The position numbers and the translations under genes are program-made. Source: Solirubrobacterales bacterium (GTDB lineage Bacteria; Actinomycetota; Thermoleophilia; Solirubrobacterales; 70-9). Taken from it: a DNA stretch of 64,000 nt. The notes below the pieces were generated by a model. The model saw only the letters and a list, made by a program, of their open reading frames with translations. It had not been told where the DNA came from and did not search any database. The DNA is taken from NCBI GenBank assembly GCA_023958085.1, contig JAMLGI010000010.1, positions 47,242 to 111,241 of the forward strand, read 5' to 3'. Shown here piece after piece: positions 45,956 through 53,734 of the stretch. How positions within the stretch are numbered: position 1 is the first letter of the stretch; each line of letters starts with the position of its first letter.

Positions 45956-46087
45956 CTCAAGTCATGGATTTTCCGGCCACCAGCCCGCTTCTACTTCTTC
46001 TCCTCCCCCGCTAGGGGGATAGATCGCCGGGCGGCGCGTTAGCCGTAAGCACTCGCAGGATCCATGAACTGACTTGAGAAGGAGAAG
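45956..46087 (+). promoter_or_regulatory. leuA leader RNA: translational attenuator candidate
   Basis: Three pairings are visible. CTCAAGTC (45956-45963) plus ATGGAT (45964-45969) pair with GACTTGAG (46071-46078) and ATCCAT (46060-46065), a 14-bp long-range stem with one 5-base bulge. CCCCC-GCTA-GGGGG (46005-46018) is a hairpin overlapping the leader stop. CTTCTCCT (45997-46004) pairs with the leuA Shine-Dalgarno AGGAGAAG (46080-46087). No U-run terminator is present, which argues for control of translation rather than transcription. Confidence 0.6.
45964..46014 (+). CDS. leuL: Leucine leader peptide with six consecutive Leu codons
   Basis: ATG 45964 to TAG 46012-46014 encodes MDFPATSPLLLLLLPR (16 residues). 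The Leu codons (CTT CTA CTT CTT CTC CTC) occupy 45988-46005. A short peptide dense in the end-product amino acid directly before leuA is the classical attenuation sensor, known for leuA in other actinobacteria. Here the Leu codons themselves contain CTTCTCCT (45997-46004), an exact complement of the leuA ribosome site AGGAGAAG (46080-46087). Ribosome position on the leader could therefore decide whether leuA is translated. Confidence 0.8.
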   Translation: MDFPATSPLLLLLLPR

Positions 46088-46090
46088 CAG

Positions 46091-47662
46091 ATGTCCACAC
46101 AGGACCAAGACGACGCCAATCGCGTCCACATCTTTGACACCACCCTGAGGGACGGCGAGCAGTCACCCGGAATTTCGCTGAACGCCTCGGAGAAGATCGA
46201 GATCGCCCAGCAGCTCGCCCGACTCGGGGTGGACGTGATCGAGGCCGGCTTTCCGATCGCCTCGCCGGGGGACTTCGAGGCGGTCGAGCGGATCGCCCGG
46301 GAGGTCCACGGGCCGGTGATCTGCGGGCTCGCCCGGGCCCAGGCGCCGGACATCGAAGCGGCCTGGAATGCGATCAGGGACTCCGAGCGACCCCGGATTC
46401 ACACCTTCATCTCGACCTCCGACATCCACATCGAACACCAGATGCGAAACACCCGGGAAGACGTGAAGAAGGGTGCGCGCGCGGCGGTGGCGCAGGCGAA
46501 GTCCTACTGCGAGGACGTCGAGTTTTCCCCGATGGACGCGACCCGGAGTGACGTCGAGTTCACCGCCGAGGTCTGTGCGATCGCGGTCGAGGAGGGCGCG
46601 ACCGTGGTCAACATCCCCGACACAGTCGGCTACACGACCCCGGCCGAGTACGCGAAGTTCGTCGAGGATCTCTACAGCTTCGCGCCGTCGCTGAAGGACG
46701 TGCGGCTCTCGGTTCACTGCCACGACGATCTGGGGCTGGCGGTGGCCAACTCCTACGCCGGGGTGCTGGCCGGCGCTCGTCAGGTCGAGTGTGCGATCAA
46801 CGGAATCGGTGAACGGGCCGGCAACTGCTCGCTGGAGGAGATCGCGATGCTGATCAAGGTCCGGCAGGACGCCCACGGACTCCACACCGGCATCAACACG
46901 GCGGAGCTGGCCCGTGCCAGCCGCATGGTCTCCCGACTCACCGGGTACGTGGTTCAGCCGAACAAGGCGGTGGTGGGGCGCAACGCCTTCGCCCACGAGT
47001 CCGGGATTCACCAGGACGGGGTGCTGAAGGAACGCTCCACCTTCGAGATCATGGACGCCACCGAGGTCGGCTACGACTCGAACCAGCTGGTTCTGGGCAA
47101 GCACTCGGGCCGCCATGCCTTGCGGGACGCGCTCGAGCAGCTCGGGTATGTGGTCGACGGGGAGGCGCTCAACCAGGCATTCCGGAGGTTCAAGCAGGTC
47201 GCAGACAAGAAGAAGCAGGTGACTGCGCTCGATCTGGAGGCGCTGGTCGCCGACGAAATGCAGGAGCGGCCCCAGTCTCACGAACTGATCAGTTTCGAGG
47301 TCGAGGCCGGCACCGACCGTTCGCCGATGGCCAAGGTCGAGATCACGATGCCGGACGGCTCCCGACGGGGGGCCGAGTCCACCGGCGACGGGCCGGTCGA
47401 GGCGATCTTCGGGGCGATTCAGCTTGCCGCTGACGAAGGGGAGCCGGAACTGCGGGAGTATCGCGTGGCCGCGATCACCGGGGGCGAGGATGCCCTCGGC
47501 CAGGTGACGGTGGTCCTCAGGCGAAACGAGGTGACTGCCTCCGGGCAGGGGGTGTCAACCGACATCCTCGAAGCCTCCGCCCGTGCCTACATTCGTGCCT
47601 TCTCCGGCCTTGCCGACGAGCAGGTGCGACGCAAGCCGGAACAGGCGACAACCGGTCCCTGA
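46091..47662 (+). CDS. leuA: 2-Isopropylmalate synthase (LeuA)
   Basis: Condenses acetyl-CoA with 2-ketoisovalerate, the first step of leucine synthesis. In 523 residues it has the DRE-TIM barrel metal/substrate motif HIFDTTLRDGEQ at 13-24, HCHDD near 209-213, GIGERAGNCSLEE, the GRNAFAHESGIHQDGVLK hinge and a C-terminal LeuA dimer (leucine-binding) domain (about 390-510) that gives feedback inhibition. It is of the E. coli LeuA class rather than the long mycobacterial class. A strong AAGGAG (46079-46084) precedes the ATG but can be masked by the leader RNA. Confidence 0.94.
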   Translation: MSTQDQDDANRVHIFDTTLRDGEQSPGISLNASEKIEIAQQLARLGVDVIEAGFPIASPGDFEAVERIAREVHGPVICGLARAQAPDIEAAWNAIRDSERPRIHTFISTSDIHIEHQMRNTREDVKKGARAAVAQAKSYCEDVEFSPMDATRSDVEFTAEVCAIAVEEGATVVNIPDTVGYTTPAEYAKFVEDLYSFAPSLKDVRLSVHCHDDLGLAVANSYAGVLAGARQVECAINGIGERAGNCSLEEIAMLIKVRQDAHGLHTGINTAELARASRMVSRLTGYVVQPNKAVVGRNAFAHESGIHQDGVLKERSTFEIMDATEVGYDSNQLVLGKHSGRHALRDALEQLGYVVDGEALNQAFRRFKQVADKKKQVTALDLEALVADEMQERPQSHELISFEVEAGTDRSPMAKVEITMPDGSRRGAESTGDGPVEAIFGAIQLAADEGEPELREYRVAAITGGEDALGQVTVVLRRNEVTASGQGVSTDILEASARAYIRAFSGLADEQVRRKPEQATTGP

Positions 47663-47677
47663 ACAGGGATCGATCAG

Positions 47678-47708
47678 CGGATCGGCCGGTGGCATCCCGG
47701 CCGATCCG
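47678..47708 (+). terminator. 12-bp hairpin after leuA, possible terminator
   Basis: CGGATCGGCCGG (47678-47689) pairs perfectly with CCGGCCGATCCG (47697-47708) over loop TGGCATC, 16 bases after the leuA stop. There is no U-run. A second hairpin, ACGGGTGG/CCACCCGT, lies at 47752-47772. Confidence 0.5.
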
Positions 47709-47844
47709 TGATCCTCGTCACTCGGGCCCGGAAGCGTGAGCGCCGTCACCCACGGGTGGTCCGACCACCCGTAGCCTTCTGATCGTGGGGTTGCTGCCCG
47801 GCCCCCACTGAGATCAAAGTTCAACCAAGGTACAAGTGATAAAG

Positions 47845-47931
47845 ATGATGGGCAAAGCACTCTTTTCTCTCCTCCATGTCCTGCCGGCCGACCACAGCAA
47901 GCCGCCGGTCAACTCCGAGACACGCCGGTAA
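47845..47931 (+). CDS. Possible 28-residue leader peptide between leuA and the XRE regulator
   Basis: ATG 47845 to TAA 47929-47931 encodes a short peptide beginning MMGKALFSLLHVLP, with four Leu and one Val in its first 14 residues, then a polar tail. It is followed 40 bases later by a textbook intrinsic terminator. That order (short Leu-rich frame, terminator, biosynthetic genes) is the attenuator layout. The ribosome site is poor and the Leu density is much lower than in the leuA leader, so it may be chance. Confidence 0.25.
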   Translation: MMGKALFSLLHVLPADHSKPPVNSETRR

Positions 47932-47972
47932 GGGTCCCGTCATCCAGGGCCCCAAAGCCCGGAACCCCTCAA

Positions 47973-48003
47973 AGCCCCGCCCAACGGCGGGGCTTTTTCT
48001 TTG
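47973..48003 (+). terminator. Rho-independent terminator before the XRE regulator
   Basis: AGCCCCGCC (47973-47981) pairs with GGCGGGGCT (47986-47994) over the loop CAAC, followed by TTTTCTTT. It is the only clear U-run terminator in the window. It could end the leuA transcript or act as attenuator for the genes downstream. Confidence 0.85.
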
Positions 48004-48022
48004 CCGCCACACCTCCCCCAAA

Positions 48023-48066
48023 GGTGGGGCCAACCGATGCCTGTACAGGCACTGACGGGCCCCACC
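48023..48066. repeat. Nested palindromes upstream of the XRE regulator
   Basis: Outer arms GGTGGGGCC (48023-48031) and GGCCCCACC (48058-48066) are perfect complements. Between them lies a 14-base perfect palindrome, TGCCTGTACAGGCA (48038-48051). The structure could form a cruciform or bind a dimeric regulator, and lies about 70 bases before the regulator gene. Confidence 0.7.
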
Positions 48067-48082
48067 GGTGGTGAGAGGGGGA

Positions 48083-48098
48083 GTTAGGTGGGCCTAAC
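48083..48098. promoter_or_regulatory. Inverted repeat GTTAGG-TGGG-CCTAAC (candidate operator)
   Basis: A perfect 6-bp inverted repeat with a 4-base centre, 23 bases before the -10 box of the XRE-cupin gene, where a repressor site would be expected. Probably autoregulatory; not tested. Confidence 0.45.
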
Positions 48099-48120
48099 GG
48101 GATTCGGGACGTTTGTACGT

Positions 48121-48126
48121 GATACT
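48121..48126 (+). promoter_or_regulatory. -10 box (GATACT) of the XRE-cupin gene
   Basis: GATACT ends eight bases before ATG 48135 with no Shine-Dalgarno. It is flanked by two GTACGT repeats (48115-48120 and 48127-48132) that could be further protein contacts. Confidence 0.4.
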
Positions 48127-48134
48127 GTACGTCG

Positions 48135-48788
48135 ATGGGTTTGACCGTGACATCCCCGACCGTGAGCAGGGCGGATGCCGCCCCCTCGATCCGGACCGAG
48201 TTCGGTCCCGGCGGCGGGAACGGACACTCCGCCGCGGTTGGTCCCCGGGTCCGGCAGCTGCGCGAAGATGCCGGGCTCTCCCTGCGCGACCTGGCCGAGC
48301 GGAGTGGCGTCAGCGCGACCACTCTCTCGCAGGTTGAGCGGGGCAACAGCAGCCCGACCCTGAACGTGGCCGAACGGATCGCCTCCGGGCTCGGGCTGAC
48401 CCTCTCGAAGCTGCTGCGGCTGGACGAATCTCCCCACGTGGTAGTCAGCCGGGCCGAAAACCACCGGCGACAGGTGCATGGCGGACACCGGATCGAGGAA
48501 CTCACTCCGCCTCAGCCCGGACTGAGCGCCGAGATCTCGGCACACGAACTGGATCCGGGTGCTGCCACCGGTGCGGAAGGTGAGCCCCCGATGCATGCCC
48601 CCGGCAGTCGTGAGACCGCGGTCGTGCTTGAGGGCGCCCTGATCCTTGCGGTCGACGGGGAGCGTCTCTCGCTCTCGGCCGGAGACAGCGTCACGTTCGA
48701 TGCCGACCTGCCCCACTATTTTGCAAACGAAAGCGATTCCGAAACCCGGTTCATCGCCCTGATCGCCGCGGGCCTTCGCCGCGGCTGA
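48135..48788 (+). CDS. XRE-family transcriptional regulator with cupin domain
   Basis: Residues about 36-92 form a Cro/C1-type helix-turn-helix (VRQLREDAGLSLRDLAERSGVSATTLSQVERGNSSPTLNVAERIASGLGLTL). Residues about 105-215 form a small-molecule-sensing cupin barrel (HELDPGAATGAEGEPPMHAPGSRETAVVLEGALILAVDGERLSLSAGDSVTFDADLPHYFANES). This HTH-cupin build is common among regulators of amino-acid and small-molecule metabolism. leuC begins 21 bases after its stop, so it is co-transcribed with leuCD and is a candidate regulator of the branched-chain cluster. Ligand unknown. Confidence 0.85.
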   Translation: MGLTVTSPTVSRADAAPSIRTEFGPGGGNGHSAAVGPRVRQLREDAGLSLRDLAERSGVSATTLSQVERGNSSPTLNVAERIASGLGLTLSKLLRLDESPHVVVSRAENHRRQVHGGHRIEELTPPQPGLSAEISAHELDPGAATGAEGEPPMHAPGSRETAVVLEGALILAVDGERLSLSAGDSVTFDADLPHYFANESDSETRFIALIAAGLRRG

Positions 48789-48809
48789 ACGCCACAAGGA
48801 GAGCAAGCC

Positions 48810-50195
48810 ATGCCGAAGACGATGTTCGAGAAGATCTGGGAAGCCCATGAGGTAAGGGAGGACCTGCTCTACATCGATCTCCACCTGGTGCATGAGGTGA
48901 CCTCACCCCAGGCCTTCGAAGGTCTTCGCATGAACGGCCGTGCGCTGCGTCGGCCGGACAAGACGGTGGCCACCGCCGATCACAACGTGCCGACCGACGG
49001 CACCGCCACCGCGAGACTGATCGCCGACACGCTCTCCCGCAAGCAGGTCGAGACCCTGGAGGCGAACTGTGAGGAGTACGGGGTCCCGGTCTACAGCCTC
49101 GGGTCCGACTCCCAGGGCATCGTTCACGTGATCGGACCGGAGTTGGGCCTGACCCAGCCCGGAATGACCATCGTCTGCGGCGACTCCCACACCTCGACCC
49201 ACGGTGCCTTCGGGGCGCTCGCCTTCGGGATCGGCACCTCCGAGGTCGAACACGTGATGGCGACCCAGACCCTGGTGCAGCGCAAGCCGAAGACGATGCG
49301 GATCAACTACACCGGCACCCTGCAGCCCGGCGTTACCTCCAAGGACCTGATCCTGGCCACGATCGGTCGGCTCGGCACCTCCGGCATGACCGGCCACGTC
49401 GTCGAGTACGCCGGCGAGGCGATCGAGGCCCTGACCATGGAACAGCGGATGACGGTCTGCAACATGACGATCGAGGGTGGCGGCAAGGCCGGGATGATCG
49501 CCCCGGACGAGACCACGTACGAGTACATGCGCGGCAGGGACGGAATGCCGGAGGACTACGAGGCCGCGGTCGCGCGATGGAAGCAGTTGCCGACCGAGGA
49601 GGGCGCCGAGTTCGACACCGAGGTGACCATCGACGCCACGGCGATCTCGCCGATGGTCAGCTGGGGCACGACCCCGGGGATGGTCGCCCAGGTTTCCGAG
49701 GTGGTACCCGACCCGGCGAAGATGGACACCCCGGCCGACCGGGAAGCGGCCGAACGGGCCCTCCAGTACATGGGTCTCGAGGCCGGGACCAGGATGGAGG
49801 ACATCCGTCCCGAACGGGTCTTCATCGGCTCCTGCACAAACGCCCGGATCTCGGATCTGCGTGAAGCGGCGGCCGCGATCAAGGGTCGCAAGGTGGCCGA
49901 CTCGATCCGGGCGATGGTCGTGCCCGGCTCGGCCAAGGTCAAGGCCCAGGCGGAAGCTGAGGGTCTCGACAAGCTGTTCAGCGAGGCCGGCTTCGAGTGG
50001 CGCGGCGCCGGCTGCTCGATGTGCCTCGGCATGAACCCGGACATCCTGATCGAGGGTGAACGCTGCGCCTCGACCTCGAACCGGAACTTCGAGGGTCGGC
50101 AGGGCAAGGGCGGACGCACCCACCTGGTCAGCCCGACCATGGCGACCGCCGCCGCGATCGAGGGCCACTTCGTCGACATCCGCACCTGGGCCTGA
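48810..50195 (+). CDS. leuC: 3-Isopropylmalate dehydratase large subunit (LeuC)
   Basis: Isomerises 2- to 3-isopropylmalate (and citramalate to 3-methylmalate) with LeuD, using a [4Fe-4S] cluster. The 461 residues include [40 protein letters not shown] and the cluster ligands in [11 protein letters not shown] (about 342) and [11 protein letters not shown] (about 402 and 405). An AAGGAG ribosome site precedes the ATG. leuD follows after 25 bases. Confidence 0.96.
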   Translation: MPKTMFEKIWEAHEVREDLLYIDLHLVHEVTSPQAFEGLRMNGRALRRPDKTVATADHNVPTDGTATARLIADTLSRKQVETLEANCEEYGVPVYSLGSDSQGIVHVIGPELGLTQPGMTIVCGDSHTSTHGAFGALAFGIGTSEVEHVMATQTLVQRKPKTMRINYTGTLQPGVTSKDLILATIGRLGTSGMTGHVVEYAGEAIEALTMEQRMTVCNMTIEGGGKAGMIAPDETTYEYMRGRDGMPEDYEAAVARWKQLPTEEGAEFDTEVTIDATAISPMVSWGTTPGMVAQVSEVVPDPAKMDTPADREAAERALQYMGLEAGTRMEDIRPERVFIGSCTNARISDLREAAAAIKGRKVADSIRAMVVPGSAKVKAQAEAEGLDKLFSEAGFEWRGAGCSMCLGMNPDILIEGERCASTSNRNFEGRQGKGGRTHLVSPTMATAAAIEGHFVDIRTWA

Positions 50196-50220
50196 GCCGA
50201 ACCGAGAACTGGAGAACAGT

Positions 50221-50784
50221 ATGGAACCGATCAACATCATCGAGGGACCGGTATCGGTCCTTGACCGCAGCGACGTCGACACCGACCAGATCATCCCGAA
50301 GCAGTTCCTGAAACGGGTTGAACGCACCGGGTACGGCGAGTTTCTTTTCTACGACTGGATCCGTGACGGCGAGATCGAACTCGAACCGAACCCGATCCTC
50401 GTTTCGGGTCGGAACTTCGGCTCGGGGTCCTCGCGTGAGCACGCCGTCTGGGCGCTGGCCCAGTTCGGCTTCCAGGCCGTGGTCGCACCGTCCTTCTCGG
50501 ACATCTTCTACTCGAACTGCACCAAGAACGGGTTTCTTCCCGTGGTCGCCTCGAAGGAAGACTGCGAGGCGCTGGCCGCAGCCGGATCCGGCCGGATCGA
50601 CCTGCTGGAGCAGAAGCTGAGCTGGGACGGGGGAGAGGTCTTCTTCGAGATCGACCCCGAGATCAAGCGGCGACTGGTCGGCGGGCTTGACGACATCGCC
50701 CTGACGCTCGGCGATGAAGCCGACATCGAGCGCTTCGAGGCGGGCCCGGGGGGCAGCTACGGTCCGGTGACGACCGCGATCTGA
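50221..50784 (+). CDS. leuD: 3-Isopropylmalate dehydratase small subunit (LeuD)
   Basis: The swivel subunit of the LeuCD complex. The protein (187 residues) has DVDTDQIIPKQFLKRVERTGYG, VSGRNFGSGSSREHAVWAL and FGFQAVVAPSFSDIFYSNCTKNGFLPV. The start at ATG 50221 is fixed by homology and by GGAGAACAGT upstream. The stop overlaps the methyltransferase start by one base, so translation is coupled. Confidence 0.96.
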   Translation: MEPINIIEGPVSVLDRSDVDTDQIIPKQFLKRVERTGYGEFLFYDWIRDGEIELEPNPILVSGRNFGSGSSREHAVWALAQFGFQAVVAPSFSDIFYSNCTKNGFLPVVASKEDCEALAAAGSGRIDLLEQKLSWDGGEVFFEIDPEIKRRLVGGLDDIALTLGDEADIERFEAGPGGSYGPVTTAI

Positions 50785-51563
50785 TGATGGTCGGTGGTGG
50801 CCCGGCCGACTGGGATGCTTCCGGATACGCCCAGACTGCCACTCCGCAGATGGAGTGGTCCGGCGATGTGCTCGACCGCCTTCGTCTGACCGGTGTCGAA
50901 ACCGTGCTCGACGCCGGGTGCGGGAGCGGCGGGGTCACCGCCACGCTGCTCGAACGCCTGCCGCGAGGCAGGGTGGTCGCCCTGGATGGCTCCCCGGCGA
51001 TGATCGCCGAGGCCGAGCGGCATCTGTCCGCCTTCGCGGATCAGGGTCGGGTGAGTTTCACCTGTCAGGACCTGGGTGAGTTCCAGTTGGACATTCCGGT
51101 CGACAGGGTCTTCTCGAACGCGGTGTTTCACTGGGTCCCCGACCACCCGGCCCTGTTTCGCAGACTCGCGGCGGCACTCCGCCCCGGTGGCCGTCTGGTC
51201 GCCCAGTACGGCGGCAGCGGCAACGTGACCGAACAGGTCACGGCGATCCGGGAACTGGTCGCTTGCGGTGACTTCAGCCCGTGGCTCGACGGCTACAGGA
51301 CCCCCTGGACCTTCAACGGCCCGACGGAGACGGCCCGCTGGCTGGTTGAGGCGGGTTTCGATCGTCCCGAGTGTGATCTGGAGGAACGCATCGCCCGACC
51401 GGAAGATCCCCGCCGCTTCTTTGAAACCTCGTTCCTGGCCGAGGTAAGGGAGCGGCTCCCGGAGCAGGAACTTCCCCGTTTCGTCGACCGGGCGATGGTC
51501 GCGATGGGAAACCCGCGAAGCTTCAGGTACATCCGTCTCAATATCGATGCCCGCCGGATCTGA
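50784..51563 (+). CDS. Class I SAM-dependent methyltransferase, Tam (trans-aconitate methyltransferase)-like
   Basis: A 259-residue protein with SAM motif [13 protein letters not shown] at about 41-52, motif [20 protein letters not shown], and then [39 protein letters not shown], closely resembling the trans-aconitate 2-methyltransferase (Tam) group. It is translationally coupled to leuD and lies 28 bases before leuB, so it is part of the leucine operon. Known Tam-like enzymes methylate tricarboxylates, and the yeast relative acts on 3-isopropylmalate. A small dicarboxylate of this pathway is therefore the obvious substrate guess, but this is inference. Confidence 0.8.
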   Translation: MMVGGGPADWDASGYAQTATPQMEWSGDVLDRLRLTGVETVLDAGCGSGGVTATLLERLPRGRVVALDGSPAMIAEAERHLSAFADQGRVSFTCQDLGEFQLDIPVDRVFSNAVFHWVPDHPALFRRLAAALRPGGRLVAQYGGSGNVTEQVTAIRELVACGDFSPWLDGYRTPWTFNGPTETARWLVEAGFDRPECDLEERIARPEDPRRFFETSFLAEVRERLPEQELPRFVDRAMVAMGNPRSFRYIRLNIDARRI

Positions 51564-51591
51564 CCGGTCGCAGAAAGAGAAACCAACCGAA

Positions 51592-52686
51592 ATGAGCGCA
51601 ACCCCACGCATCGTCGTCCTCGCCGGAGACGGCATCGGCCCGGAGATCGTCGGCGCCACCAGACAGGTTCTGGACCGGCTGGGCGAGTTCGAGTACAGCG
51701 ACCACCTGATCGGGGGGGCCTCGATCGACCAGAATGGCACGGCCCTCACCGACGAGGTGATCGAGGCCTGCGCGAACTCGGACGCGGTTCTGCTCGGCGC
51801 GGTCGGCGGACCCAGATGGGACGAGGCGGTAGCCAAGGACCCGACCGCTCCACGGCCGGAACAGGGCCTGCTCGGGATCCGGAAGGCCCTCGGTCTGTAC
51901 GCCAACCTGCGTCCGGTCAAGCCTTTCCCGGCGCTGATCGGCTCCAGCCCGCTCAAGCAGGATCGGATCGAAGGCACCGACCTGCTGGTTGTGAGAGAAC
52001 TGACCGGGGGGATCTACTTCGGGGACTCCGGCCGTCGCGAGAACGGCACCGTCGCCTACGACGAGTGCGCCTACTCGGTGGCCGAGATCGACCGGATCAG
52101 CCGGGTCGCTTTCGAGTCGGCCCGCCAGCGTGCGAGGACCAGCGGGAGGGCGCCCCGCGTGACCTCGGTCGACAAGGCCAACGTGCTGGAGAGCTCCCGG
52201 CTCTGGCGGGAGACCGTGAAGAAGGTTGCCGTCGAGTACAGCGACGTCGAGCTCGACCACATGCTGGTCGACAACACCGCGATGCAGCTGGTCTCCCGTC
52301 CATCCGACTTCGATGTGATCGTGACCGAGAACCTGTTCGGCGACATCCTCAGCGACGAAGGGGCGATGCTGACCGGCTCGCTCGGCATGCTGCCCTCGGC
52401 TTCGGTCGGGGCGGACGGCAGCCCCGGGCTGTTCGAGCCGGTCCACGGATCGGCCCCCGACATCGCCGGGACGGGAAGCGCGAATCCGATGGCAACCATG
52501 CTCTCGGCGGCGATGCTGCTCCGCTTCGGTCTCGATCGTGGCAGCGACGCCGACCGGATCGAGGCGGCGGTCGACGGAGTACTGGCCGACGGACTCAGGA
52601 CACCGGACCTGGCCACCGGGGCCGAGGGTGAGATTCCCGCCGACACGAAGGAAGTCACCGCCGCAGTCCTGGCGAAGCTCGATTGA
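51592..52686 (+). CDS. leuB: 3-Isopropylmalate dehydrogenase (LeuB)
   Basis: NAD-dependent oxidative decarboxylation of 3-isopropylmalate (and 3-methylmalate in the citramalate route). The 364 residues carry [101 protein letters not shown] and [21 protein letters not shown]. The ATG at 51592 is where homology begins. A perfect 8-bp hairpin follows the stop. Confidence 0.96.
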   Translation: MSATPRIVVLAGDGIGPEIVGATRQVLDRLGEFEYSDHLIGGASIDQNGTALTDEVIEACANSDAVLLGAVGGPRWDEAVAKDPTAPRPEQGLLGIRKALGLYANLRPVKPFPALIGSSPLKQDRIEGTDLLVVRELTGGIYFGDSGRRENGTVAYDECAYSVAEIDRISRVAFESARQRARTSGRAPRVTSVDKANVLESSRLWRETVKKVAVEYSDVELDHMLVDNTAMQLVSRPSDFDVIVTENLFGDILSDEGAMLTGSLGMLPSASVGADGSPGLFEPVHGSAPDIAGTGSANPMATMLSAAMLLRFGLDRGSDADRIEAAVDGVLADGLRTPDLATGAEGEIPADTKEVTAAVLAKLD

Positions 52687-52691
52687 TCACC

Positions 52692-52711
52692 CCGACGCAC
52701 CAGTGCGTCGG
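52692..52711 (+). terminator. Hairpin between leuB and ilvE
   Basis: CCGACGCA (52692-52699) pairs perfectly with TGCGTCGG (52704-52711) over loop CCAG, six bases after the leuB stop. It has no U-run and may be a weak terminator or a 3'-end stabiliser for the leuCD-leuB message. Confidence 0.45.
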
Positions 52712-52746
52712 TACCATTACCGGACGTAACTGCGAGAGGAGCGACT

Positions 52747-53703
52747 GTGGAAAAAGCTGAGTACATCTGGCACAGCGGCGAGTTCGTCCGGTGGGACGAG
52801 GCGCAGGTGCACGTACTGAGCCACGGTCTCCACTACGGAACCGGGGTGTTCGAAGGTGTCCGCTGCTACAACGGCGAGCAGGGCCCGGCCATCTTTCGCC
52901 ACTCCGACCATCTTCAGCGGCTCGAGGATTCGGCCCGGATGTACTACCTCGATCTCCCGTTCTCCAAGGAGGAGATCGGGGAGGCGACCCGCGAACTGAT
53001 CCGGAAGAACGGTCTGGCCGACTGCTACATCCGGCCGCTCGCATTTCGTGGCTACGGCGAGATGGGTCTCTACGCCAAATCGGCTCCGGTCGAGGTGATC
53101 ATCGCTGCCTGGCCATGGGGCGCGTACCTCGGCGAGGACGGCACGAAGAACGGGATCAGGGCGAAGATCTCATCCTGGCGACGGGTTTCGGCCGCCAGCC
53201 TGATCCCCCACGCGAAAGCCTCAGGCCAGTACCTGAACTCGATCCTGGCCAAGACCGAGTCGGCAAACGCCGGCTACGAGGAGGCGATCCTGCTCGATGA
53301 GCGTGGCTTCGTCTGCGAAGGATCCGGGGAGAACATCTTCGTGGTCAAGGAAGGCCGGGTGTTCACCCCACCGCAGGCTGCCTCGATCCTGGACGGGATC
53401 TCCCGGAAGTCGGTGATCCGCATTCTTGGCGATGAAGGGATCCAGGTCGAGGAGCGCGACGTTGCCCGCTCCGAGCTGTACCTCGCCGACGAGGTGTTCA
53501 TGTGCGGCACCGCCGCCGAGGTGGTTCCGGTGCGCGAGATCGACGATCACCCGATCGGTGCCGGCGAGCCCGGGGACGTCACCAAGCTGGCCCAGTCGAT
53601 CTTCCAGGATGCGATCCACGGCCGTGACCCCCGCTATCTGGACTGGATCGATCCGGTCAACCAGCCGGTCCGCGATCCGGGGCTTGGTAAGGTCACAACC
53701 TGA
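52747..53703 (+). CDS. ilvE: Branched-chain amino acid aminotransferase (IlvE)
   Basis: Class IV (D-amino-acid-transaminase fold) PLP enzyme for the last step of Leu, Ile and Val synthesis. In 318 residues it has IWHSGEFVRWDEAQVHVLSHGLHYGTGVFEGVR, YIRPLAFRGYGEMGL, SWRRVSAASLIPHAKASGQYLNSILAKTE (with the PLP Lys in HAKA, about 157), GSGENIFVV and LADEVFMCGTAAEVVPV. The GTG start has GAGAGGAG just upstream. cimA follows after a 169-base structured leader. Confidence 0.93.
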   Translation: MEKAEYIWHSGEFVRWDEAQVHVLSHGLHYGTGVFEGVRCYNGEQGPAIFRHSDHLQRLEDSARMYYLDLPFSKEEIGEATRELIRKNGLADCYIRPLAFRGYGEMGLYAKSAPVEVIIAAWPWGAYLGEDGTKNGIRAKISSWRRVSAASLIPHAKASGQYLNSILAKTESANAGYEEAILLDERGFVCEGSGENIFVVKEGRVFTPPQAASILDGISRKSVIRILGDEGIQVEERDVARSELYLADEVFMCGTAAEVVPVREIDDHPIGAGEPGDVTKLAQSIFQDAIHGRDPRYLDWIDPVNQPVRDPGLGKVTT

Positions 53704-53734
53704 GTCTGCCATGGACACTTGCACTCGAAAGAAC

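Noticed and set aside
45873..46090. Classical transcription attenuator for leuA
   Set aside because: No hairpin followed by a U-run exists between the leader peptide and leuA, so a translational mechanism is preferred.
50056..50220. N-terminal extension of LeuD
   Set aside because: Overlaps the leuC 3' end out of frame; ATG 50221 with a ribosome site is where LeuD homology begins.
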